From contig NC_091665.1 in assembly GCF_042453785.1 (NCBI RefSeq), forward strand, positions 31,831,001-31,895,000: a stretch of 64,000 bases of DNA, in the 5' to 3' direction. Every line of letters starts with the position of its first letter. Positions within the stretch are counted from its first letter, which is position 1. The notes under the pieces are model-generated. The model did no database searches. It saw only the letters and a list, made by a program, of their open reading frames with translations, and was not told where the DNA came from. This document shows, in pieces, positions 22,652-33,984 of this stretch. The stretch is from Malus domestica (Eukaryota; Streptophyta; Magnoliopsida; Rosales; Rosaceae). Made by a program: the position numbers and the translations under genes.

Positions 22652-25600
22652 TGTGAAATCCCGTTCCTGGATTTCACTATTGTAATCTACATATTTCGTA
22701 TTCGCGGGATTTTATGGTATTTTCGCGAATTTAAATTTATTTTAGATTTTAATTACTTAATTACAAAGTTTGAAGTTTTGAAAATAATTACTAAATCCGT
22801 AGACCTATGGGGGTCACTCTTAATGTTTTTTTTAATTGGGCTCAACCCACGAGCGCATAGGGGAAGGGCGTTCGTGAATTGGGACAAGAAAGGAAACGTT
22901 ACAGAAGTTAAAAGTTTTTATAAAATAAATAAAAAAAAGGTTAACAACTGCCAGAGGGCAGCAAGAGAGAATAGGAGGTTGCGGGAGAGAAAAAGATGGG
23001 AGGTTGGCCAAATCGGGAAAGGAGAGAGGAAGAGGATAGGGCAATGGGAAGAGGGGAAAGGAGAGAAATGAGGGAAGGAGAGAAGGGGGATAGGAAGCCT
23101 AGCGAGCCAGGTCATAGATGGACCCATAAACCCAACGAAAATTTATGAGTTCCAACATCAATTCCGGTGTTTTTCCGGCGATCCAAAGCTTGTCACCACC
23201 TGAAAATCAATCACCATTATCCCCTATTTAGTTTACACCCAAGATTGTTGGGGTTTTGGCCCCGTATCACGAAGAACGGAACCATCGGTTCTGGGGGTGC
23301 CACAATAGAAATCCACCAATCGTGAAAGCTACGTCGACCACCACCACCACCACCAAAACACCCCTCTTGAGGCTTGGAACAAAGCACAACAACTATAGGG
23401 GCGGCGGAGCACCGAAGGTGATGGATCGAAGCCACCAATTTCTAGGGTTTTTTGACAAGTTCAAGGGAAACTAGGGCTTTTTCTAGCCAAATTGGACTTG
23501 TCCATAGGTATAAAACTTGCTCTACTCATTGAGATCTTCATTTCTATGAAATTTGGTAATTTTTTGAAATAGTTGAATTTTTCGGGGAGTCGGGGCTACC
23601 GGCCGCCACGTGAGGCGGCGTGTGGGCCAAGACCCCACTTACCCTTCCTAGACTAATTTAGATACCCTAATTCCATATGTGACGTTTGATTGACGAAAAC
23701 TCGTCGTATGACTATAGTTTTGATAGGGACCACCACTTAGACATTATATGAATTGATGATTCGACCATTGGATTGGCATCAAACTTAAATACGTAATAGT
23801 ACATAATATTTGAGGATATTAAGAACTTATGGATTGGAAAGCTGGCGTACGGATCTTCCCAAATTGGATTTCTAAGTTTGTAAAACCAATTGTCGACCGC
23901 CACTTGATTTAGTGATTGGTGGAGATCCGACCGTTGGATTTCAATGAAATTGTAGTATGTTATTCTAGAAGTATAATGTGGACTTTGAAAAGTTACGGAT
24001 CAAAAATCTGAATGGTGGATCTTCCGGTTTAGATTTCTAGGTTTATGGACCCTACTCTCGATCTTGATCAACAGTTGACTTTTTAGTCAACTAGACCGAG
24101 TTATTCTAGTGTGTTGTTTATCTTAGAGTGTTGTTGAGATCTCAGGGAGCTTATGGGCTCATTGTGTTGACGCGTGTCTCGATTTATGTCTTAGTGGCAC
24201 CATATTGAGTTATACTTGTTTATTAAATGTGATTTATATTGAATTGTTATTTTTATTTTTAGCCATCGATCTATGTTTATTAATTGTGATTCGACCGTAG
24301 TTTGGAAACGTTTATGAAATGTGGTTTGATTTGTATGATTGGTATGATGTGTATGATTGTTTTTATGATAATGTGAACCTAGAATCTTATTATGAGTATT
24401 ATGTAAAACTTTTATGCTTGTATGATAAGATAGTTAGTGGTCATGAAAAGTTGATAGTGTAGGCGCCTACGTTGCAAATCATAGGGATTGAGGTAAGAGT
24501 AGATTGTGTGCTGAATTGATTGCACCAGGTAGCAGTGGTACTTAGAGGGTCATGCTTGGCATATCTGCGATGAAGGACCATACGTATTTTAAGGGTGATC
24601 ATGCTTGGTATATCCGCGATGGGTGATCACCGCCTACATGATTAGACTATGCCTATGGTCCTGCTTGGAATATTTGCGATGGGGGACCATACATATTCTA
24701 GGAGTGATCATGTTTGGTATATCCGCGATGGGTGATCACTACCTAGAGTTATAGGATACAGTCTTGCTTGGTATATCCACGATAAGGGACTGTTAGAGGT
24801 GATCATGCTTGGTATATCCACGATAGTGGACCATACGCATTTTAGAAGTGATCAGGCTTGGTATATTATTGATGGGTGATCACTACCTAGAGTTAGGATG
24901 TGCTCCTGCTTGGTATATCCGCGATGAGGGACCATACGTATTCAGGGGTGATCATGCTTGGTATATCCGCGATAGGGGACTATACGCATTCTAGGAGTGA
25001 TGAGGATTAGTTGTACTTGGTACATTTGATAGGCAATCATATTTTAATTTGGTTCCGTTTAGTGGTCTGGAACCCGATGTTGTTGAATTTCGTTGAGTGG
25101 TCCGAAATCCCATTCTTTAGAAATGTAGGCTTGGCTGAACTGTGTCACTCTAGCCTTAGCTTTTAGTGTATTTGTGAATAATGGTTTCGAGAATCTTGTG
25201 AATTGAATTAGAAAAGCTGTTGGACGTCTGGGTGACTCATTCGGGATTTCCAGTGATTCAATTATGATTTCATAAAGTATGAATTTAGAAGGTATGGACA
25301 TGATTGTTATTATTTGGTTAAATTAGTTAATTAATATGGATAGAGAATGGTATTGTGCTTCGTCAGTTCTTTGATATGATACATGATGTGAATTGCGATA
25401 TCATGTTGAAACATAGTGATTTATATGATGGATGAATTGGAAAGCATATGTGTGGGAATGGCATACCTGCGTGCATGATAAGGTGATAATTGTTGTTTGG
25501 CTTATGGTTGATGTGCAATGTGGTACTCTATGATTCTGCTAGAAATATTTTACGAAAAGATTAGAGTTTGACAAATGGTGAACTACGAATGGCTTGATCC

Positions 25601-25788
25601 CTATTAAGGGTACGTAGGCAGTCTAACAAGGAGGTTAGATGCAACCATAAAGCGTACAAAAAATCACTACTCAGTTGTATTGTGAGTTGTGCTTTGTACA
25701 TATCCCAGAGGCGAGGTATGTTAGATATACATGAAATTGGTGACGTCACATGTTGACCCTGGACGTATGTCGGGATCGAGGTGTGACA
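22652..25788 (+). mobile_element. Solo LTR, about 3.1 kb
   Basis: It begins TGTGAAATCCCG and ends CGAGGTGTGACA, with near-identical 5-bp flanks (ACTAC at 22647-22651, ACTAT at 25789-25793). No gag or pol lies inside or beside it. Blocks such as GGTGATGGATCGAAGCCACC, CCAAATTGGACTTG and GGCTTGATCCC...GTAGGCAG are shared with the solo LTR at 48172, so the two are relatives. Frames such as 22778-23071 and 23217-23438 look like LTR by-products. A minisatellite sits at 24530-25020. Confidence 0.75.
24530..25020. repeat. Minisatellite inside the solo LTR
   Basis: The phrase GCTTGGTATATCCGCGATG recurs about eight or nine times, spaced 50-70 bases, often bounded by GTGATCA on the left and TGATCAC on the right, which are complementary and could form a small stem. 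Confidence 0.88.
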
Positions 25789-25789
25789 A

Positions 25790-25948
25790 CTATGGTCTAG
25801 TGATATTCCTCTTTACTTGTAACTAAGATGTTTTAGGTTCGATTCTCGTCAAAGACGAATTTAAACCACATTGTTGCTAGCGTATTTTGAAGCTTAGCTC
25901 ACTCCTCAATCCCCTAGTGTATATAATATCGTTTATTTTAAAAAAAAA
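25790..25948 (+). mobile_element. SINE
   Basis: The sequence reads CTAGTGATATTCCTC, then GTTTTAGGTTCGATTCTCGTC, and ends in ATAATATCGTTTATTTT plus poly(A). GGTTCGATTC matches a tRNA-type polymerase III B box. A second copy lies at 30432. It directly abuts the solo LTR. Confidence 0.75.
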
Positions 25949-28683
25949 TTTAGAATTTTGAGAGATTTTAATGAATTTGTAAATTCATGGATTTTTCTGG
26001 AGTTTAGTTCATTAGTAGAGATTTCAAGTATCATTTTGATTCAATTCCCTCAAAATCTCAATGGTGGATGTGAGATTTGTGAATGCTTAAAATATACTAG
26101 GAAATCTCTCAAACTCCCTACAATTGCTCAACTTTTTAAATTTTTTTTACAATTAATTCCTAATTAAATACACCTAGTGACACACCCCGACCTGAATCAA
26201 GGCATGTTGGCCATCACGTGAAGGTGACGTAGCCATGTGCACAGTGCGGAAGCAATGAAGATATAAGGAAATGCGAATAAATAGAACCAAGTTACCAGCA
26301 ATACTAACTAAGAAAAGGTGCTAGTGCTAGATTAAGAGTGAAATACATAATCAGAGCACAAATAGCCTAAGTGCAGTCCGACTGGACAAGTACTAATTAT
26401 ATGACACCCAAAGGTGATCCTACATTTATGATGTTCTGTCAACCGTCATCGAAATCCCCGTGAGCCACCAAAGCACTTCTACCTAAAACCTGGAGGGGTG
26501 CATAACAGAAAGTGTGAGTGGGCAAAAACAAAGCTTTTCAAAATCATTTCATTTCTTAAAAGTTCTAACCCCTCGCTGTAAAACCTGTATAATTTCCCAG
26601 AAAATATAGTATATGCTATATCAGAAATCATGCTCAGGACAAAATCCATAGAAATATACCATGTCAAAGTATCTCAATAAAATGCCATAAATAATTCAGT
26701 TAAAATGTATCAATGCCAGGTATCATATCAGCTGGATCCACCTAATGTCACATACACGGCTGAGTATATAACTCATAATCAATCTCAATCATATCAAATC
26801 CTGCACACGAGTCGGAACCATCTAAAGTGGTATGTACGACAAGATTAGGTTTAAAATAAATATGTTCTAGTGCTACGATCATGTGAAGACTGTGCGAATA
26901 ATTGTGGGTCACCTACGAGTCGAAACCACCTAATGTGGTCTGTACGACAAGCTTGTGCACCTAACTTGGATCCAAGGTGAGCATATGATGCGAGAGGTGA
27001 ACATCACGTGAATGACTATGCCCTAACTCTGGGAGGGAGCACTAACACCGGGGTGCAGGTTTATGAGCTCTCAATACATCACATCATATCTCACATAACT
27101 GAAGCAATCTCATATCTTTAATTCATGAACTTACCTGGCACCTACCTATGCGTCCGCATCATCAATCGTAAATATATGCAACTACTAATGCATAAATAAA
27201 ATAGGTAGATACTTTGCATGGCATTTCAAAACGTATAATCAATGAATTTCATTTTCTCGAAAAAATCTCAAGTATATAAGTATATACGGAAAACCAAAAG
27301 CCCACTCACTGGTATGTTGAAGGGTTGTAGCCCCCGAGCCTCGATTGATGGCACTCGTCCTCAGGAAAGGTATCACTTATATGCGAAACAACTATATAAA
27401 CGTTATTTAAAGCACATACACAAAACTAGGAAATAACTTCTCATACATTGCTCAAATGGGGTATTTGAATATACCACCATGACCTACTCAACCTCAAAAA
27501 CATCCCCATATTTTTAGAAAAATTTTCTGAGCACCCACGCGCCCTCACGCGCTGGCCAAGGCAAGACCAGACGCGGGGCTCACGTGCAGGCACGTGCTTG
27601 GCACACCAAACAAATTCCCTAATGGCATTAGGGAATATTCCGTTAAATATAAGTACATGCCGTTAAAGTTACCTGACGGCGTTAGAATATTCCGTCAACT
27701 TTGATGGAATATTCTCCTCCTTCTTCCTTGGTTTGCCGGAGTCCGGCTCCGGTCACCGCTGCGATTGCCGGAAACTGGGAAAATTATAAAACTTTATATC
27801 TTCTTCGATTCTTAACCAAAACTCATGAAACTTAAACCAAAATGAAGCTTGGGACGAAAGGAACAAGTTCTTACCACTCAAGAGTCCTAAAACCAACGGG
27901 AAGTAGTCGGAAAATCCTTCGATATTCCGGTCACTCCTACAACTCACCAAACTCAAGCTTCCCGATGTCCAAAACGCTTCAAAATTACTCCCCAAGCTTC
28001 ATGAAGACGTTCTAAAGCTTCCTAGAACCTTAAAACTTGAAGAAAAGGCCACGATCACGAGTGCATGAATAGTACCCACGATCGGGGTTCCTGGGTTCTT
28101 GGGTTTTCGAAGGATTCACATTCAACTAAGGGTATGGATGAGTTCCTGAGCTCACCAGGAATACGAATATGGCCTCCAAAACCTCTATCTGTGAAGAAAT
28201 TGTTTGGTTTAAGGTTTATCCGTACGTATTGTACGGACAATGGAAGAAAATCGAGAGGGAAAGAGAGAGAAGAGTCAACAGGGTTGGGTATGGGTGTGAG
28301 TGAGTGTGTGTGGTCCAGTTTTGGGTTACTAACAACAACTAAAACTTGAACTTTAAGTTTCAAAAACTTAGGAACTAACTAAATTAATTTAAAATCCAAA
28401 CTCAAGCCACAACACTACATAACGTACTTGACGTCCAAGGGCAATTTAGTCATTTCACGCCATCGATAAAATAATTCGGGACGGGTTGTGATACCTAGAA
28501 TGTTATAAACTTCTTTAAAATCCTAATTGATTACATCCGGATTTCTAAAGATTTTAATAAATTATTTTAGAATCCTGATTAAATACACTTTGAATTTTAG
28601 AGAATCACTTAAAATCCTGATTGAATAACTCTAGATTTATTATTAAAAAAAAATTCCTCAAAATCACAATTGAATACCACCCC
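25949..28683. mobile_element. MITE interrupted by a solo LTR
   Basis: The halves are 25949-26177 and 28494-28683. The right end CAAAATCACAATTGAATACCACC and internal sequence such as GTTATAAACTTCTTTAAAATC match, in reverse, the uninterrupted MITE at 46716-47143. The left terminus is lost or replaced by the SINE. Confidence 0.75.
26178..28493 (+). mobile_element. Solo LTR, about 2.3 kb (copy 1)
   Basis: It begins TGACACACCCCGACCTGAATC and ends GGACGGGTTGTGATA, with a perfect CCTAG target duplication (26173-26177 and 28494-28498). There is no internal retroviral sequence, so the element was reduced to one LTR by recombination. It is homologous end to end with 43719-45993. The minus-strand frames 27753-27995 and 28055-28363 recur only loosely in the second copy and are not called as genes. 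Confidence 0.9.
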
Positions 28684-30431
28684 TATATGTGTATGAGATA
28701 TCAATCATATTGATCATAACTTATAAGTCACCTTGACACAAAATGAAAAACCTAGGATGAAATGACTATTATCTATAGTAAACTAATTCCACAGAAATTT
28801 TAATTTACATTTAGTAATTTCAATTTATCTTTCTGAACCAATTTTCTAGTTGTCACATAATTATATAATTCATGACATTTGTTGGTTTCTTTTAAAAAGA
28901 ATAGCTATATATTTTAATTAATTTAATGTTAAAGTTTGATAAAGGTTGATGACTATATTTGATTTAAGAAAGAGCGATCTTAATTAAAAATTTCAACATT
29001 AGATTAATTAATTTAAAGTTATAGTTTTTTTTAGAGTAAGGATAGTAGATTCCACTCATAAAAAAATTAAAAAAATAATAAAAAACAGTTGGATTTTATA
29101 TTATGATTATTATAATTGTAACAGTTGAATTGGGCTATGATGACTACATTTCTTTATGTTAAGATTATTGTAACATATAACTTTTTGTTAAAATTGGATC
29201 CCTTAAATCCCAACCTGTGAATATAATAACATCCACTTGCTTACCGTAACCTACCGCCTCAAATGTTATGTGTCACATCCCCGAACATATTTTTTTCTGT
29301 TAAGTTTCACTGTCGGCACGTTATTCTTTCTTAAATACTATTTAGCTAAAAAACAAATAAAGCTAAAAACAAATAAAAAAAGATCGTTTGTAGTTTCAGT
29401 TTAGTGTGGTCCAAAATAAATCCAGATGGGTATCGGGCGGCGGTGGCCAACTTTTCAACTTGTGTTAGGAGATGTGAGTAATATTGTTATAATCACCACC
29501 ACACTTTTGGGGCATATATGGTGTATTTGGATCGAAGTTCTTCGTTAGGTGCATGAACCATACGATAAGAGACATTTAGAACGTGCGATAAGATTGTGTT
29601 TTATGAAGGAGTTTCTGATCAAGAACGTTAGACTACGAAAGTATTCGGATTAAGTGAAACTTTAAAGTATTTGGATTAAGAAAACCCTAATTTCATTTTA
29701 TGGTGGTTGTATAAATAAATCATGATTATCCCTTGTGTAATTTTGTTATTAAAGCGAGTAAATGCATGTATCTCCAGTCTTATAAGTGACACCTGCATAA
29801 GATATGATCTGAATAAGAAAGAAATTAATCAATACTAATTGGTGGATTTGGAAGTTAATTTGACAATGCATTAAGAAATATTCCATGACCATTTCAGTTA
29901 ACTATACCAACAACAAGATCACACATGTAAAATACAAATTAAGAAGACAAATTGAGCTGATGGATTATACGTATATGGGCAGAATGCAAGAAGCACTTGC
30001 CAAAAAAGTCAGAAGTGCGGAAAGCTACTTAGATAAGACCATGATGTAAGAACGTCATAAAAGTTTTTGATTTTATTAATTAATTAATATTCGACATTTA
30101 ATTTTTCCCTAATCTCATCAAGCATATACTATAAGGAATCCATATTTTATGATTCTTTTTGCCCTGAAATGTACTGAACGGGGCTAAATGCATCGCATGC
30201 TCTCACTATCTCACCGTCACTCATATGAGCTACCTCAATATTTTTAGCTTTTCATTTAAGCATGTGCGGATTTACAATTTTTCTTAATTATATTAATATA
30301 AGGGATTCTTCAAAAAAAAAATCAAGATAATGTTCCAAGTTGCATGCTTGAGTACTTTCCAAGAACTTCTCTTTATGTCTCTTTTTAATTTCTACTTAAT
30401 TTTGAATATGTTTTTGAACAGTCACTTTATT
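28684..30431. other. Intergenic sequence, no gene recognised
   Basis: Very AT-rich; no frame, RNA gene or repeat boundary that could be supported. Confidence 0.4.
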
Positions 30432-30594
30432 CTACAGTTTAGTGGTATTTTTTTTCACTTGTAAGTGAGATGTCTTAAGTTCGATTATTGTCAAATGCGA
30501 ATTTAAATCACATTATTGCTAACCTATTATGAGATTAAGATCATCTCTTATTCCTTAATATAGATAATATCGTTTGATAAAATTAAAAAAAAAT
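30432..30594 (+). mobile_element. SINE (second copy)
   Basis: It begins TTTAGTGGTATTTTTTTTCAC, carries AAGTTCGATTATTGTC at the B-box position, and ends ATAATATCGTTTGATAAAATT plus A-run. It shares this layout with 25790-25948 at roughly 75-80% identity by eye. Confidence 0.75.
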
Positions 30595-31129
30595 TGTTTC
30601 TGAGCAAAAATCTAGCTCTACCCGAATTTTCAATGACATAAAAATTAAACCATTGATCGATAAGATTATGGTATGCGTACTATGTACGTGCCCTAGCTCT
30701 TTCCTGGAAGCTCACTCTTGAGAGTAGAGAGAGAGAGTTTTTTTTTTTTGTGGGTTTATGTCATTCGGTCATTGCAAGATTGCCCAAATAATGGAACAAG
30801 CAATATTTGCAACTTGCAATTAGAAATATATTTTATTAGCACATTTTCAAGAAAATTGAAATCCACATCTTTTGAATATAAGTTGAATGAGCTTAATTCA
30901 ACAGGAATATATGAATAATAGACCATTCGCCAAATTTGATTACTAGCTAGATAGAGAAGAATTATCTAGATGTGCGCCATATTATATAAATGTACGACAT
31001 TATTATTTTTTAATAATTTACTCTAATATTTGTTGTAACATTGGATTAGTTTGGGTTTCTTTATCCCACATATATATAAAATTATATGCATATATTGACC
31101 AAATTTTTAGTGCAGAAAATTTAAGTTCT

Positions 31130-31880
31130 AACTCGGAAACAACTTTTGTACTTTTATGGTTTTGGCTTACAATTTTAGCCCGAAATTGTAAATGAATGAT
31201 TTTAGCCTAATTTTTTTCCATTTACTTTTTTTTTTAAATTAAAATTTATGTAGGTTATCATAATTTATATTTATGAACACTTTAACCTAAAAAAATATTT
31301 AAATTTCTGATAAATAATGAAAAATCACTAAACTTATCTCATTCTCACACATATGAACCACATGAAAGAAAGTGGAAAACCGCACAACCTACCCCATTCT
31401 TAAACACAAGCACATAGGTGAGTAGAAAGAAAAAAAATGAAGAATTGTTTGACAAAAGTGAATTTTGTGTGGATATTTCAACAAATACATAGGTATTTAT
31501 AGAGCTCTTGGGTGAATTTTGATGTAAATAATTTTTTAATTGTTTTAGTTGTTGGATTTAATTTTGGGTTGTTAGATCCATTTTTTATAGTTAAATTTGC
31601 TCATATTCGATCTCAACCATTGATTTAATGTATTTATAAATTTGATTTTTTAAAAAAAAAAGAGATTGAATATGGATCGTTGGTTGAACCAACAGTACAA
31701 CCACGTGGGTCGTTCGATAAAAAAAATAGTCATTAGTCTTTTTGAAAGTGACCGACAACGTCAGCGACTGGTCCTAGCTCATTTTCTGGGCTAAGTTTGT
31801 CCTAAAAATAAGTTTTAACCCAAAAGGATTCTAAAGGTGTTTTCGACCCACATGCAAGCTATCAAGTCTCCAAAGAATTT
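31130..31880. repeat. Dispersed repeat, copy A
   Basis: Long similarity to 55270-55880: CCTACCCCATTCTTAAACAC, AAATACATAGGTATTTATAGA, GGTGAATTTTGATGTA, CCACGTGGGT.GT and TGACAACGT occur in the same order. It is a non-coding dispersed element without clear termini. Confidence 0.7.
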
Positions 31881-33004
31881 TTGTTTAAGATTCACTGGAG
31901 ACAAACAAACAATTCGAACTAAGAAGGAAATCCTACCTTAGCGTCACGTTGCAAATATTAAAATCCTTGGTCTAGAAAGTGGGCAAGATAAGAAAGTGGG
32001 AATATTTTTTCCAAGTTATTTCAGGTACAATTCATTCAAGGTTTTCTCATTCTTAATCTGATAAATGCATTTTGACAAGTACAGATGAAAAGGTAATATG
32101 TGGGTTTAATATCAATACCTGGTACTGGAGTAAGGTGGTACTCTGGATATCGTGATTGGAATCTTTATGAATACTAAGTTTGGTAGGTGATGTTTTTGCA
32201 AATCAACATCACTGAGGGGAGCTTCAAGCTCTGTCCCAGCACACAAACTTGGAGCTTCGAGCTCTATCCAAGCACACAAACTTACTTGTGTTTCGCTTTG
32301 TTACTTATTTTCTCTCAAAGTTCGTTTACTTTGGAAAGATTTATCGTATTAAAATTTTATTCCGTGAACAAGGAAGCAAGAGATGAGAAAAATTCGTGCA
32401 AACACGTTATTATCAAAGTCCAATGAATAGGGTACAAAAGGTACAACTGTTTAGGGGAGGCAAGCCTTCACCCCTAGCATATGACTTTTCCTACGATGAC
32501 TACAATTACAAGGCAAACTTGACCAGGATCATCAATTCTGATGAGGTCCAGTCATCACCATCGACCATTCCCAGATGAAGGCAAGGAGGACTCCAATGAA
32601 GAAGAACCCTCCGAAGAATCTCAACACTTTGTTAAGGACCCATATGCAAAGACTATGATGAGGATGTCACATGGAGGTGAATGTTATAGAACAAGTTGTA
32701 AGAAGAAATGGAGATTATTATGGGATTATGGCTTGACTTTGTCTTGCCTACTTGCTTGGCAAAGATTGATTTGGTAAAAGTAAGTTTTTGGTTTGAGAAT
32801 TTCAGACCTCAAAAACTCAAAGAGGGAACTGGGTGTGATAAATGAAGAGGCTTCATGATATAAACAAAAGGAAATGGATGAGGAAAACCTAAAAAGCCTC
32901 AACTATGAGAAAGCTATTTAAGGACAAGATATCAAGAAATCTCACCGTTGAAGATGAAAGAGTTTTTTCCTTGAGTGACTTCACTGGAATGAACATGCTT
33001 GCTC
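31881..33004. other. Low-similarity sequence, possibly decayed copia 5' part
   Basis: Short plus-strand frames (32187-32426, 32396-32578, 32541-32777, 32905-33105) follow each other and are acidic, Ser- and Glu-rich in places (EGKEDSNEEEPSEESQ). Their position upstream of the copia RT would suit decayed gag or integrase, but no motif was recognised. Confidence 0.3.
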
Positions 33005-33521
33005 CTAAGAGCGGAGCCAGAAAATTAACAGTTGATGGGCTAGCTAAAAAGTATATAAAAAAAAAAAGTTGGTTTAAAAAAAATGACTATACGTTAATCT
33101 TATAAGAAAAGCTCGTCCAATTATTCTATGTTCTTCAACCTTTAATATGATAAATAGATACATAAATAAACAGAAAAAGATTAACACACTGTACAACTTT
33201 TTTAAATAGATAAAAATCATGCATAAAATAATCCAAAAACTAAAACATGCAACGAGTTGCTTTTGAAAAGAATTAAAAGCACTATACAAGTAAGTAATTA
33301 TTGTCACGATTAACCATAAATGGATAGTATAAGAAGTGTAAAATAGATTTTGTTATTTAGGAAATAAATAGTATTGGTTAATGAAGTAAATAAATAAAAA
33401 ATATACATGGGCTAATAGTGAGATAAATATATAAATAAATGAAATATAGGGAATAATTGGTCTATATCTACAAGAGCTACCTAGGCTATTGCCCAGGGTA
33501 CTTGTACTTGGCTCCGCCCTC
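33005..33521. mobile_element. hAT-like MITE
   Basis: The ends are GAGCGGAGCCAG (left) and TTGGCTCCGCCCTC (right), the GGCGGAGCC-type terminal repeat of a common plant hAT family. The flanks GCTTGCTC (32997-33004) and GCTTGTTC (33522-33529) give an 8-bp duplication with one mismatch, the hAT size. The interior is AT-rich and non-coding. Confidence 0.75.
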
Positions 33522-33984
33522 GCTTGTTCCGCAAGACACAATGATCTAATCCAGGTATGGAATCAGCAAAATCCTCTATATGTCTTAGAGTTCTTACAAT
33601 CCAGGAATTGGTGTGCGCCGCAAGTAATCACACTTCTAAAGATGATGCAATTAGAACAAGGATTCAATATTAAAAAAGTCTATCTCCCCACCGGTATAAA
33701 TACATTCATCTATGGTTCATCTCTGGTAACGCAATCATCACACTCTAATTCACATGTCAACTGCTTGAGTCTTATAATTGCTTACTAATTTAGCTATCGA
33801 AGAGCCTTTGGTCGTCACACACACACCCTTCACTCCCCCTCCCCAGGTCTTAGGCTTGCTCACGATTGTTTGTTGTTTTATAGGTTACTCGAATTTGCGC
33901 CTCTATCATCCACAACGATGCATGGATTTGGTTTTAATAGCAGGCATTTATGAAAAATGAGATTTTCATGATAGAGAAAAATGA

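Noticed and set aside
22778..23474. Short frames in the 3.1-kb solo LTR, including a (CCA)n-derived Thr run
   Set aside because: They lie inside an LTR, do not share a conserved frame with the related LTR at 48172, and have no domains.
27753..28363. Minus-strand frames in the 2.3-kb solo LTR
   Set aside because: Partly similar frames occur in the second copy (45443-45667), but this is explained by LTR homology; frames and ends are not conserved.
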